Below are positions 10,911 to 64,000 of a stretch of DNA of 64,000 nt, piece by piece (position 1 is the stretch's first letter; each line of letters begins with the position of its first letter). The stretch spans positions 46,943,336 through 47,007,335 of the forward strand of contig CM077006.1 in the NCBI GenBank assembly GCA_039090855.1. Direction: 5' to 3'. A model generated the notes under the pieces. The model made no database searches. It saw nothing but the letters and a program-made list of their open reading frames with translations, and was not told the origin of the DNA. The position numbers and the translations under genes are program-made. The stretch is from Macrothele yani (Eukaryota; Arthropoda; Arachnida; Araneae; Macrothelidae).

Positions 10911-11984
10911 TCATGCGAAATATGATGACATCACAACATGTACTGGAAGTGGCCACCATTTGTGTGCAGACAGCATTGAACACGACGCACCATATTGTGG
11001 ACAGTCCTTGCTAAGTACATCTGCCATTACTGCCTGAATTTCTTTGGTGATTGCTTTCAAGGCACCTATGGTTTGCGGTTTACTTTGATAAACTCTCCCT
11101 TTTAGATAAACCCTTAAAAAGTAATCGGGAGGCATCAGATCGGGTGAGCGCAGTAGCCATAGACCCTTCGAAATGACGCACTCACCGAAAAAGGACTGAA
11201 ATTCGGCCATACTGGTGTGTGATGTCACTCCATCATGCTGGTAATATCCAATGGAGAGTTCTTTGTCTTCCAATTGATTTACAAAAGTGTTCAAGATTTC
11301 CATATATGCAACTGTTGTGATGGTTGTATCGAAGAAGATGGGACCAATTATGCAGTACCATGTCATCCCACCCCAAACAGCAATTTTCTGTGAATGAAGG
11401 GGTTCTTCACGTATCGTGTTGGGATTTTCACTGGCCCAAATACGGGAATTTTGAGAATTGACATATCCGGACAGGTGAAACCACGCCTCATCCGAGAACC
11501 ACATGTAGTCCAGAATGCCCAGATTTTCCTGAAGAAATGTCTGAAACCATCGACAGTATGTCAGTAGTTTCACGTCGTCAGGCTCTTTCAGTTCGTGGAC
11601 CACGGAGATACGGTAGGCATGAAGCTTCGCTTTTTCAAATCACTTGCACAAATGCTTTTGGACAACCCTGTTTCCCCGTGACAGTCGGCAAAGTGACTTC
11701 CCGGGAGACACAAGTAGTCTACCCTTTACATTCTGGATCGTTTCCTCGGACATTTGTGGACGACCACCTGCATGGTTGTCTAATAAAGTTCCCTTCATTT
11801 CCAATATCTTCAACAATGCCCAAATGATGGACTTGCTCGACGGATGTCTGCCTGGAAACCTCTCCAGGAATTGCTGTTGACAAGACTTTATCGATTCTGT
11901 TTTCCAATAAGTGCGAACAATAAACACTCGCTCCTCCAGAGTATAGTGATACATTTTCACACATACGTGAACAGGCATGAGCAC
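10911..11984 (-). pseudogene. Tc1/mariner-type transposase with one in-frame stop
   Basis: Would cut and reinsert the element. Reading leftwards from 11984: an N-terminal HTH of the kind annotated DUF4817 (YTLEERVFIVRTYWKTESIK, then GRPQMSEETIQNVKG), then after a TGA at 11642-11640 the same frame resumes with FEKAKLHAYRISVVHELKEP and the catalytic core: FSDEAWFHLSGYVN (first Asp region), YYQHDGVTSHTS (second), and RSPDLMPPDYFL (third, about 31 residues after the second, Asp). The total of about 358 codons fits the family. Apart from the TGA, no frameshift is seen, so this is a recent loss. Stop-codon readthrough seems unlikely but was not excluded. Confidence 0.85.
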
Positions 11985-12316
11985 TCGCTATCAACAACTG
12001 TATTGTGTAGGCACACTCAGCGAAATGGTATAACAAAGCAGCAGAGAGGCACATCCGGCTGGCTGGTGGACTGCTCCTCAGTGGCACCACACTTAGGAAT
12101 GTGTCTGCCACTGAGGAGCACTCCTGCTAGCTGGTGGACAGCGCCGGGTTCAATACTGTCTGAACGCCAATGGTGACCACTTCTAGCACATGTTGTGATG
12201 TCATCATATTTCGCATGAATTGAGGTGTAAGTCTACTTCAAATTTTGTTGCAATGCCTTCATTGGTGTTAATATTCCTAAAGAAATGCCGGGTTCGGTAG
12301 TGAGTGGGACACCCTG

Positions 12317-12893
12317 TACTTCAACTGCAAATTTCTTTAAAAACATCATTAATCATTATAAGTGTGTGCGTGTGTGTGGGTGGTTTGTTTTGCTTTGGGT
12401 AAGTCAAATATTTTGGAATGCAAGTTTGCATCATGATAAGAACTTTTTTTTTATTTCCATTTAAGAAATTTCTAACCTTATTTAGCACTTCAATTGTCAA
12501 AATCTGCTGTTTTCATCATTATTGTATTGAATAATCCAAATAGTTTTAGGATACAATGGTATTTTGTCTTAACAGATTCACAAGATTTGCATATAGTAAG
12601 GTTGTAAAATTAGCATGATTTTATGCTTCGAGGAAAATGACTTTGTGAAGAATTCTGATATGCAAAATTAATGTGGATATTGCGGATGTATGTATCTCTG
12701 ACTGACTTACAAGATTTTGAAATGAGAATGCAGTGCTGAATATTTCATGTTTCTTGTGTACACAAATGAGTGTACCTTGACAGGTTTTTAGTAGTTTTAT
12801 AATAATACTGATCCAAAACATGCAGTGAATATTTTCCCAGATTGTGAAGATGCTCTGTGTTTTGCATTTCTAATTGATTTCATTGTTTTACAG
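12317..12893. other. Intron sequence before the first visible collagen exon
   Basis: Contains a short GT repeat near 12362-12380 and the T-rich acceptor tract before 12894. Nothing else recognised. Confidence 0.6.
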
Positions 12894-54776
<41,883 letters not shown>

Positions 54777-57085
54777 GTATGTTAGCTGTAAACTATTACA
54801 TTTTATTAGGAATAATCGTACATATTATTTAACAGCATTCATATTATCTGATTATGTTTAATGAATTGTATCACAGTTGTTTTTTTTTTGTTTTTTTTTT
54901 TTTTTTTTTTTTTGCATCTATAAAGCACAAAAAATAGTTTGTGTGATCCATTTAATTTAAGAAACTATGAATGTGTAAAATTCCAAATTTTCTATCAATA
55001 GTGGTTAAATTTATCCTTAAATCTGAACCAGACTGGAAGATTACTGTGAGGGCTGTTCGATAAAGAACGATCATAATATGTATTAAAACTTTAAAACGCA
55101 TTTAAGTTACATACAAAGTGTAATGTAAGGAAGCTTTCAACACATAAATTCAGTCTTCAGCCTTGTGATAGATGGACAATGACAATGTAAGTGGTTGCTA
55201 GATCTGTAAAGTTGTATTCACTGTTTCTTTTTTTTTAAAATTAATTTCCATATTAATGGAATGATAAAAGGAGAATCAGAATTACAGTTCTTGAGGATGA
55301 AAAAATTTTCCTGATAGTGTAACAAAAAACAATAAACAGAGCAATTCATTTGGTGTGAGTCCAAAGAGGTTCAGCAGAAATCTCCTCAAAAGTTAGAGAT
55401 GCCAGTGAAGTTTCGTAATTTCCTTTACGAAATGGACATTGTTTTTGTGCTCCAACAAACAGCTGTTGAAGCTTTGATATAACTTAAGTGTGTTAAGATT
55501 TAATATTTATTATTTATGGTTACCTACTTACGTCCAAATTTTATAATGATCATTTTTACACTTGCAAACTTTCTACATTTCAATGATAACTTAGGAGGAG
55601 AAACTAAGATTCAACTAAGCTGCATTACATAGCTGATGCAGAGTAAGCTTGTGCTCATCCTGGTCAATGCTGAAGGAGAAATCACTTCAGATTCACCTAT
55701 GTTGTGGTGAAGATTACACATGGTGGACAATATGAGGCTTTGAAATTCTGCTTCCATCTTAAAAAAATGTCAGCTGAGTGTCTTAGATTTTAGACTATTA
55801 TATAGTCTTTAGACAACTTAAGACTCAAGTAACAGAATACAAAACCACTGTGAAAATTTTTACCAGAAAAACAGGACTTGACAGAATATTCAAAATACTG
55901 GGTGTTCAATTAACTGGTGACTCCATAAAATTTCTATCCCATCAACATCATTTTGTGAAAACAAAGTTAAAAGGTGGAGTGGAAACTGGAAGAAGAGACT
56001 AGGTCATAATTGATGACCAAAAAAAGCTGGATATTGCCACACAAGTAGCAATACCTACACTCTTAAGTCAGTCCCAGTGATGGGTTGGAGTTCAACCCAC
56101 AAATTTGACCAACTTTAATGTCATTTATCCTAATAATAATACCTGTAAAAGTTAAATTTAAATGTAATTATACACATTAATGCATGCCTCATGAAACTAA
56201 CATCAGAACCATGAAACTTGTTGTATTCCATGTAAGTTGTTAAGAATGTAATGCCTCCTTATTCATCTTTACATGTTAAGTAGGCTCAAACAGTTAGTTG
56301 GGGCTGGTTTTATATCTAACTTCATCTCCTTCCCTTTCATCAGCAAAAAATCATTGTAGCAGTAATTCTGCTTTGCTATTATTTAAAATGGAGACATCTG
56401 AGAAGGACTTGTGTTTATATATTTGAAATAGCATGTGGTTTCAACATTTTAACCACTAAAATTGTTGCTGAAATAGAAATCCATTTACTAGTGTAGGTCT
56501 TGCATACTGCATTTCGATGGGTGAAGCAGTTTATAGGAACTGAGATGGATCCAATGTATACACCACATAAACTTCATAGTGGAAGACTTGTGGCCACTAA
56601 AGATTTGCATAAAAGTCACATTGACAAAATGACAAAAAAGCAACTGTCATGTCAATGAAAGGAAAATTGCTATTGGAGTTGGCATTTCTTTAGATTGAAT
56701 GAACCTCATTATTGGTGCTTGTGCCATCAATGTAGGAAGATCTGTGTGAATTGGGCCCCACAGAGCTCACTATTGAAATGAAATCTGGAAGGGCTGGCAT
56801 TTCCTGACAACTGTTTGTTATGCCATTATAAGAATCAGAGTAGTTTTTTTTTATTTTTTATTTTTTCTTCTCAAAATCATGACAAGTTATAAAATGTGGG
56901 TTTATCATTGACTCCTAAGTTAAGAAACTTGATTTTATACAATACTAACATGCGACTTCACCACAATTCAGAAAGTGCATTGCTCAAGTTTCAACTATAA
57001 AAATAATAATAACCCTGTTTCAGGTACAAATGGTGTTGTTTTTATAGTTTCGACCATCATATCATATATGTCATATCATATATCA
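54777..57085 (+). other. Intron sequence; possible mariner end at 55044
   Basis: GTGAGGGCTGTTCGATAAAG then AACG at 55047 looks like a mariner terminal repeat, and a weakly matching TTATAATGATCATTTTTAC lies at 55540. No transposase recognised between. A TATCA-rich microsatellite at 57055-57095 abuts the LINE tail. Confidence 0.35.
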
Positions 57086-57378
57086 TATCATATCATTAAG
57101 CTGTTCTCTGAGATTCAGAGGTTAGCTCCACAAAGCAATACAAGCTACCAGATAAATTTTTAACTGATTATTAACTTACTGTTGCCGTATCAAACTTCAC
57201 CATTTACAGTGATCGTGGCACACAACTCAGACTTCACTGACATCCATCACACGCTGTACACAAGACCTTCTATACTTCATACTCATAATCTTTTTCTCAA
57301 GCAGACATTCATGAATCTGATCCTCCTATGACTTCTTTGGCCTTCCTCTTACTTTCCTTCCTGCCACCATTTGGGCTA
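57086..57378 (-). mobile_element. LINE 3'-end fragment, minus orientation
   Basis: Reverse complement of the 3' end of the + copy (about 58820-59095), including GGAAGTCATGGGAGGATCAG on the minus strand and the terminal CTCAGAGAACAGCTTAATGA followed by a TATGA-type simple repeat. It lies back to back with the + copy that starts at about 57392. Confidence 0.8.
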
Positions 57379-57391
57379 AAAAAAAAAAATC

Positions 57392-59105
57392 TTGCTAAGT
57401 ATCTCATTGGTTCCCATTCGAGAGATAGATCAGGAAAGCAAAGATGATTCCCAGGCAGAAGCAGATGATATCACACTGAAGGATGGAAGCACAGAAGGAA
57501 TCTCAAGAAAAGAGGTGTTTAAAGCTCTAAAATCTCTTCAGAATGGTAAGGCTCCGGGAGTTGATGGCATAACTGCCGAGGTGTTGAACTGGTTAACTGA
57601 AATTTGCCAGTTGTGCTGGGAGTTAGGAATGGTCCCTCGAGATTGGAAGGATGCTATCATTGTTCCCTTGTATGAGGAGAAAAGGTGATCAGACTGACTG
57701 CAAGAACTATCGTGGTATTAGCCTACCGAGTGTGCCAGAGAAAGTGCTTGGTAAGGTTGTTATTGAAAAAGTACAGAGTCTTACATCAGAGAAGATATGG
57801 GATGTTCAGAGTGATTTTATGCCTGGTAAAGGCTGCACTAACCAAATTTTTGCATTACGCATAATGATTGAAAAGTATCTGGCTGTTGGTAAGAAAGTTT
57901 TTGCTGCCTTCATAGATTTAGAGAAAGCTTACGACTGAGTAAATAGGACACTTTTGTGGAAGGCATTGAATGAATATGGTGTTACTGGGAATCTACTTAA
58001 TAGTGTAAAAGCCACGTATGCGGGCAGTACAGTTTGTGTACGAGTGAATGGTGTTTTATCAAAATGGTTTTCTATTAGTGCTGGAGTCAGACAAGGTTGT
58101 ATAATGTCATCATGGCTGTTTAATATATTTATGGATGCATGCATGCGCGACGCCAAAATAGATAATACTGGTTTGTGTCTTGGTGATATCCGTGTGTGCA
58201 GATTGTTGTATGGTGAAGACACTGTCCTGTTGGCAGAGAGCAAAAGTGAGTTGCAGAGTATAATGTCCCAGATGTACGAAGTTTGCATGAAATTTAAACT
58301 GAGTATAAATAAGGGAAAACCCAAAGTTATGGGTTTGAGAGAGGGACTGGTAGTACTGAATGTAATATAAGTCTAAATGGCACATTTATTGACAAGGTGA
58401 GTGAGTTTGTGTATTTAGGAAGCATGTTTGACAGAGAGAACAAGTTGGATGGTGAAATCAGTAGGCGAGTGAATTCTTCTTTGAAAGTCATAGCTGCTCT
58501 GGGAGGTTTTCACATGAATGATGGGTTCTCTAGAGAGTGTCGCATGGCTGTGTATGAGAGTGTAATTGTTCCTACTCTGATGTATGGCAGTGAAACTCGG
58601 GTACTGCAGAAGAAACAGCAGTCGTTTGTGTGCTGGAGAAATGCGTTACTTATGGGGGGTTTGTGGCAAAACAGGTTCCGATTGTGTGAGAAATGAAGAT
58701 GTGTTGCAGTTGTGTAATGCAAAGCAAAATGTTGTTAGCAAGGTGAAGACTAATACGCTTCGGTGGTTTGGCCATGTTGAAAGAATGAGTGATGAGATGC
58801 TTACTAAGAAAATCTTTTTAGCCCAAGTGGCAGGAAGAAAAGGCAGAGGAAGGCAAAGGAAGTCATGGGAGGATCAGATTCAGAAGTGTCTGCATGAGAA
58901 AAAGATTATGAGTATGAAGTATAGAAGGTCTTGTGTATGTCGAGAGATGGATGTCAGTGAAGCCCTAGTTGTATGTCAAGATCACTGTAAATGGAGAAGT
59001 GTGATACAGCAACAGTAAGTAAAAATTATCTGGTAGTTTGTATTTCTTTTTGGAGCTAACCTCTGAATCTCAGAGAACAGCTTAGTGATATGTAATGCAT
59101 GTATG
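57392..59105 (+). pseudogene. LINE reverse transcriptase, + copy, decayed
   Basis: Seen: KALKSLQNGKAPGVDGITAE, LGMVPRDWKDAIIVPLYE, then (frame change near 57685) NYRGISLPSVPEKVLGKVVI, FIDLEKAYD followed by a TGA at 57936-57938 in the same frame, SAGVRQGCIMSSWLFNIFMD, and RLLYGEDTVLLAESKSELQS where the catalytic box normally reads F/Y-A-D-D, so the first Asp is Glu and the copy is dead. Downstream EFVYLGSMFDRENKLDGEIS, LMYGSETRVLQKK, and RWFGHVERMSDEMLTKKIFL with a basic end. A non-LTR retrotransposon; I do not assign the clade with confidence. The 5' region is missing. Confidence 0.85.
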
Positions 59106-59109
59106 TATG

Positions 59110-61007
59110 TATGTATCTCATCGCTCATTCTTTCAATGTGGCCAAACCACCAAAGCATATTAGTCTCCACCTTGCTAACAACATTTAGCTTCACATTACA
59201 CAACTGCAACACATCTTCATTCCTCACACGATCTGAACGTATCTTGCCACAAACCCCCTGTAAGTAACGCATTTCTCCAGCACACAAACAACTCCTATGT
59301 TTCTTTTGTAGTACCCAGGTTTCACTGCCATACATCAGAGTAGGGACAAGTACACTTTCACACACAGCCATTCGAGAGAGACGAGAATCCATCATTCCTG
59401 TGAAAACCTCCTAAAGTAGCTATGACTTTCAATGAAGAATTCACTCGCCTACTAACTTCGCCATCTAATGTGTCCTTTCTGTCAAACATGCTTCCTAAAT
59501 ACACAAACTCATTCACCTGGTCAATCACTGTGCCATCTAGACTTATATTACATTCAGTGCTAAAAGTTTGTCGCTCAAAAACCATAACTTTGATTTTTCC
59601 CTTATTTATACTCAGTTTGAATTTCATGCAAACTTTGTACATCTGGGACAGCATACTCTGCAACTCACTTTTGCTGTCTTTCAGCATACAACAATCTGCA
59701 CACACAGATATTACCAAGACATAAACCAGTATTGTCCATCTTGGCATCACGCATATCATGCATCCATAAATATATTAAACAACTGTAGGGACATTACACA
59801 GCCTCATCTGACTTCTGCACCAATAGAAAACCATTTTGATAAAACACCATTCACTCATACACAAGCTCTACATCCAGCATATATGGCTTTTACACTATTA
59901 CTTTTTATAGTTTTGCGGAAGGTATTGATATTTATTCAATACCTTCTGCAAAAGTATCCTGTTTTCTCAGTCGTAAGCTTTCTCTAAATCTATGAAGGCA
60001 GTAAATACTTCCTTACCAAAAGCCAGATACTTCTTAATCATCATATGTAATGCAAAAATTTGGTTAGTGCTGAACCATTCTGAGCATCCCAATTTCTCTG
60101 ATGTAAGATCTCGTACTTTTTCAATTATGACCTTACCAAACACTTTTTTTGGCACACTCAGTAAGCTAATACCACGATAGTTCTCACAGTCAGTCTGATC
60201 ACCTTTTCTCTGATACAAGGGAACAATGACAGTATCCTTCCAATCTCGAGGGACCATTCCTACCTCCCAGCACAACTCGCAAATTTCAGTTAACCAACTA
60301 ATTAGAGTCACCACCATATTTCAACACCTCAGCAGTTGTGCCATCAAGTCCTGGAGCCTTTCCGTTCTGAAGAAATTTTAGAGCTTTACACACCTCTTCT
60401 CTTGAGATCCCTCCTGTGCTTCCATCCCTCACTGTGACATCATCTGCTTCTGCCTCAGAATCACCTTTGCTTTCTTGATATAATAACTCACTGAAGTATT
60501 CACTCCATCTTTCACTTAACTCATTGGGCTCCCATATCATTTCCCCAATGCTATTCTTCACACAACTTACAACTTCGTTTCCCCTATTTCTCCTGTGTCT
60601 CATGTACTCCCCAAAAGTTTTTCTACCTTTCCAAAAAGCCAAATCATGCATTTGCACCTATCTTCCTGTATTTTGCCTTACTCTGGCAAACCAGCTTAGC
60701 TGCTTCTGCACTTCTTACAGCGATATTCATCCTCAGAAACTCGACCTTGCAACATCCCCGAATTGGCTTCCTTCTTTCTCTTTACTGTCTCATCGTTCTT
60801 ACTATTCCACCACGCATTACCTCTATTGTTACCCACTATTGTGGTGCCACAACTCTCTTCAGCAGCAGTGACAACACAGTTCTTAAAACATTCCCACTTC
60901 TTTTCTACATCCCTCTCACATGACTTCAGCTTCTTCAGTCGTTCTCTGAGTAAGTTAGAGTAATGCTGATGATCTTCAGGGAGCCTTTCAACCTTTATTC
61001 TTCCCAT
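59110..61007 (-). pseudogene. LINE reverse transcriptase, minus copy, decayed
   Basis: Same family as the + copy, in convergent orientation, and longer at the 5' side. Reading leftwards: RIKVERLPEDHQHYSNLLRE and SEDEYRCKKCR (61007-60700), GEYMRHRRNRGNEVVSCVKN (60600), FLQNGKAPGLDGTTAEVLKY, VPRDWKDTVIVPLYQRKGDQ, NYRGISLLSVPKKVFGKVII, FIDLEKAYD (to 59967), then a gap where the catalytic box should be, then SKSELQSMLSQMYKVCMKFK, FVYLGSMFDRKDTLDGEVSR and MYGSETWVLQKKH. A hairpin GAAGGTATTGA/TCAATACCTTC (59918-59946) sits at the damaged spot. Several stops. Confidence 0.85.
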
Positions 61008-61227
61008 CCTAGGCCTCTTCCTATTCCTTTTCCTCTAACCAACATCCAGTTTCACTCATGACACTACCAAGTAATGATCAGAATACTTCCTGTTGTGCAA
61101 TTCATTCTGGGAAGGGGGAACAAAGCTGAATTTTTGTCATTCGAATGCATTTAATCGGTATTGAAGGACATGCATTTTCTCGTGATTTTAAAAAGTAGTG
61201 TGGATTGTACAAAGTGTTTGTTAAATA

Positions 61228-62881
61228 ATGTCACATACTTGTGTGAACCATCCAAACAGTTTCTGCTACATTTCTGGACAATTTACTTTATAGTCTCAAA
61301 AGCGACATTTTACACCGTTGATTAGGAAATCATATGAATTTTATTTCCAGTGCAAAACGGGTGATGAAGATAAATCTTGGGCACCTCACATTTGTTGTAA
61401 TTCATGTGTAACTTTGTTGACTGCCTGGTTGAAGGGATCACGTCAAATGCCATTTGCGGTACTAATGGTTTGGAGAGAACTAAAAGACCACTCAACAGAC
61501 ACTTACTTCTGCATCACTAAGATATCTGGAATTACAGCTAAGACCAAAGACACGATTCAGTATCCCAGTATTCCTTCGGCCATAAGACCTGTTCCTCATG
61601 GTCCAGATCTTCCTGTTCCTGTACCTCCACAGTCATGGAGTTTAGGTGATAGTGATACTGATGAAATAAATCTTTACAGTGAAGAAGATATTGAAGTACA
61701 GCAAGACCCTGATTTCTCAGAAGATTCTGTGCCTCACCTTATAAGTGAGGAAGAATTAAATGATCTGGTTCACGACCTTCATTTAGCAAAAAGTCAGGCC
61801 AAAATATTGTTTTCAAGATTGAAGGAATGGAATATTTTACAACCAAGTACGAAAGTATGTAATTTTTGTTGACGACAGTAAAAGTTTGAACACCTATTTT
61901 TGAAGAGTGGTGATCTTGTGTACTGCAATGGTATAGACTTATTGTTTGAAGCCTTAGGACAGCAACACAAACCTGAAGAATGGAGACTTTTTGTAGATTC
62001 CTCAAAAATAAGCTTAAAAGCTGTCCTTCATAACGGAAACATGTATCCGTAAGTACCTGTTGCATATGCTGCATACATGAAAGAAACATATGCAAATATG
62101 AAACTGTTGCTTCTTCAAAGTATAGTATACAAAATACACTCATGGAATATTTGCGGCAATCTGAAAGTGATAGCTTTACTCCTTGGTCTACAACTTGGAT
62201 ACATAAAATACTGCTGCTTCCTCTGTGAATGGAACAGTAGGGACAAAAATTCTCATTACATTAAAAAGACCTGGCCTAAAAGAGAGTCATTAATTCCAGG
62301 TAATAAAAATGTTGTTGCTGAGCCTTTAGTAAGTCCTCAGAACGTGTACTTACCACTGCTTTACAACAAACTGGGTTTGATAAAAAAAATTGTAAAGGCA
62401 TTGAATAAAGATGGAGAAGCCTTTCGTTTTCTAAAAATAAGTTTCCCAAAATATCTGAAGCCAAAATTAAACAAAGCATTTTTATTGGTCCACAAATAAG
62501 GGAACTTATGTGTGATCTTGCATTTGAAGGCACTTTGAATGAGACTGAAGCTGCTGCATGAAAGTCCTTTAAAGATGTGGTACTGAACTTTTTAGGCAAC
62601 TGGAAGGCAGAAAATTATAAAAAACTCGTTACTGAGCTTCTAGAAAACTATAAGGCCATAAGATGCAATATATCCCTTAAAATACATTTCCTTCACTCCC
62701 ATCTGGAGTTTTTCTCACAGAACTTAGGAGCTGTAAGCAATGAGCACAGAGAACATTTTCATCAGGACATATGTGCCAGAGAAAACTGCTATAAAGGAAA
62801 ATGGAGCCCTAAAATGCTAGCTGATTACTGTTGGACTCTAAAAAGGGATGCAGTACAACCAAAGTACAGAAGAAAATCTTA
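61228..62881 (+). pseudogene. Decayed copy of an uncharacterised repetitive protein family
   Basis: From the ATG at 61228 the frame reads through in-frame stops (61291 TAG, 61870 TGA, 61879 TAA, 62050 TAA) to 62496, then shifts frame near 62476 and continues to 62882 with another stop near 62560. Landmarks: KTGDEDKSWAPHICCNSCVT, MPFAVLMVWRELKDHSTDTY followed by FC, HLISEEELNDLVHDLHLAKS, WRLFVDSSKISLKAVL, LLLGLQLGYIKYCCFLCEWN, IFIGPQIRELMCDL, FHQDICARENCYKGKWSPKM and CWTLKRD followed by a YRRKS end. I recall very similar uncharacterised proteins in many copies in arthropod genomes. The several CxxC and C-W/H motifs suggest zinc binding. Function and whether it belongs to a transposon are not known to me. 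Confidence 0.7.
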
Positions 62882-63450
62882 AAATAACTACTTTTTAAGG
62901 TAAGTGTAATTAATTGCTTGTAGCAAAATATACATACCAAGACGAAGGCTTATTGTACACTGAAACAACAGGTTACTCGAGAACTATGCCCGATAGCACA
63001 ATTTAGCAAGCAGATTTGTAATCAGCAAGACAAATACTCTATGATTTGGCATATGCAGTCTTTGTAACAAACAAAAAGTTTATTTTTGTTGTTCAGTGTA
63101 ATTGAAATTGATAAACAGATATCGGACAGAAGTTTTTTATGACATCTTTACTAGAAAGATGTTATTTCAGACAAATTTTAAAAGTAAATAAAATATTATC
63201 TTCAGATCTTGAATGTAATCTAGAACACTTCAGTTATTGATTTACTGTTATCATTGATGATGAAATATTTGTTTTTATTCTATTTCAAGCCAAGTGCTCT
63301 TTGGCCCCCCTCAAGGCCCTTGCGCCACTATAAACAATAACCAACCATTTTAAGCCCATTTTTCGTCTAGCTTTTTTTTTCTAGTGTATGACTTTTGACA
63401 GCTGACTGACTGTTCTTAATGATTTCCAATCCACTTTATATGTATCTCAA
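62882..63450 (+). other. Unassigned sequence
   Basis: No feature recognised. Confidence 0.5.
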
Positions 63451-63640
63451 TGACTGAGTGGTCAGAGGTTCTGGATTCTGGCTGCTTTTCTGAGTTGTTT
63501 GAGTCCCAGATGAAGTCATGGATGATAATGTTTGTACTCATCTCCCTTCCCTGAAACCAATGGTCCTAAATTAAGGATTGGTGATTCCTTATAGCCCTAG
63601 ATGCTCACTGGGGTTGTCAACCCCTAAACAAACAAATTAA
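63451..63640 (+). mobile_element. Diverged SINE
   Basis: Head TCAATGACTGAGTGGTCAGA (A-box-like) and TTTGAGTCCCAGATGAAGTC (B-box-like), core CCTGAAACCAATGGTCCTAA, end TTGTCAACCCCTAAACAAAC. Same family core as the copies at 6.5, 16.1, 39.3 and 42.1 kb. Confidence 0.7.
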
Positions 63641-64000
63641 CAAAATCTTTTGTGAGCCCAGTTTTTTTCACATCTGTGTCCAATTTTGTTTTGTTAAGCA
63701 TTTTTTTTATTGCTGATTCATGTTCTGCTGTCCTAGTTCTCATCTATCTACCAGTGCCTACTTTGTAGGGAAATCCACAGTTATGTTGTCAAAGCTGTAA
63801 ACTGTGTTTGTACACCCTGGATCTCCAGAAAAACTCATGGAATTAAAATTTTATTTACCAGCATCCTGGTGAACACTTGGAAAAAGGAAATTTTTAATGA
63901 CTGTTGGAAAACTCCTGGATTTATTGTGTTGCTTTTAATGATGAGCTAATTTGGTCTAAAGATTTAAAAGAACTGTAATTTACAGTATTGCATGTTCAAG
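63641..64000 (+). other. Unassigned sequence
   Basis: No feature recognised up to the window edge. Confidence 0.5.

Larger units (their letters stand above)
10608..12316 (-). mobile_element. Tc1/mariner superfamily transposon with complete TIRs and TA target sites
   Basis: Left end CTGGGTGTCCCACTCGCTAC and right end (complement) CAGGGTGTCCCACTCACTAC, each flanked by TA (10606-7 and 12317-8). The right inverted repeat is continuous for about 130 bp (12187-12316). The left one is split into 10608-10667 and 10873-10943 by about 205 bp of unrelated sequence. Length is 1709 bp including that insertion. The single minus-strand transposase lies inside. A 14-bp inverted pair GCTCCTCAGTGGCA lies upstream of the gene (12073-12119). 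Confidence 0.9.

Noticed and set aside
54840..57085. A further mobile element with coding capacity
   Set aside because: A possible mariner-like end at 55047 was seen, but no transposase motif could be read between it and the LINE tail.

Overview
This window looks like one large, AT-rich intron-bearing stretch of an invertebrate animal genome, most probably an arthropod. The evidence is a split fibrillar collagen gene on the + strand with introns of 3-10 kb, set in a dense, decayed load of Tc1/mariner, pogo, Penelope, RTE and SINE copies. Brachyceran flies lack fibrillar collagens, so a chelicerate or a hemimetabolous insect fits better. That placement is inference from repeat content and collagen type, not a search result.

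The only host gene I can support is the collagen. Ten exons lie at 12894, 16884, 19766, 24403, 27593, 35082, 40025, 44714, 54553 and 54723. Each is exactly 54 or 108 bp, begins on a Gly codon in phase 0, and is bounded by AG and GT. Together they encode 234 residues, 78 uninterrupted Gly-X-Y triplets, from the middle of a fibrillar triple helix. As far as I can recall the human chains, the order of triplets and exon sizes looks colinear with the type V/XI class. The first and last exons of the gene lie outside the window, so everything before 12894 and after 54776 is probably intron as well.

The rest is repeat. 1-2.7 kb: a Penelope-like element with a head-to-head inverted arm and a GIY-YIG endonuclease. 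4.1-6.4 kb: a mariner relic whose transposase holds eight tandem copies of a 139-bp unit. 6.45 kb: a tRNA-derived SINE. 7.3-9.3 kb: a 2-kb foldback. 9.8-10.3 kb: a LINE-tail-like ORF with three 81-bp repeats. 10.6-12.3 kb: a nearly intact Tc1/mariner-superfamily element with one premature stop. 13.6-15.4 kb: a second foldback. 17.8-19.4 kb: a split RTE relic. 22-23.2 kb: a small inverted-repeat element and a piggyBac N-terminal fragment. 29.8-33.5 kb: a pogo/Tigger relic with a 5'-truncated RTE nested in it, followed by a Tc1 fragment. 42-43.2 kb: a SINE cluster, one copy with a 17-bp target duplication. 43.9-44.5 kb: a small foldback with nested palindromes. 45.5-46.7 kb: a mariner relic. 46.7-48.65 kb: a Tc1 element nested in another inverted-repeat element. 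49.7-52.0 kb: a fourth foldback. 57.1-61.0 kb: three pieces of one LINE family, two convergent. 61.2-62.9 kb: a decayed copy of an uncharacterised repetitive protein family.

The most distinctive signal is the amount of inverted-repeat structure at every scale, from 14-bp perfect palindromes to arms of about 1 kb, inside what should be collagen pre-mRNA. A short hairpin motif (CTGANGA, stem, GAAA) recurs in three apparently unrelated repeats. No complete, clearly functional mobile-element gene is present. No rRNA, host tRNA, CRISPR or microbial operon was seen.
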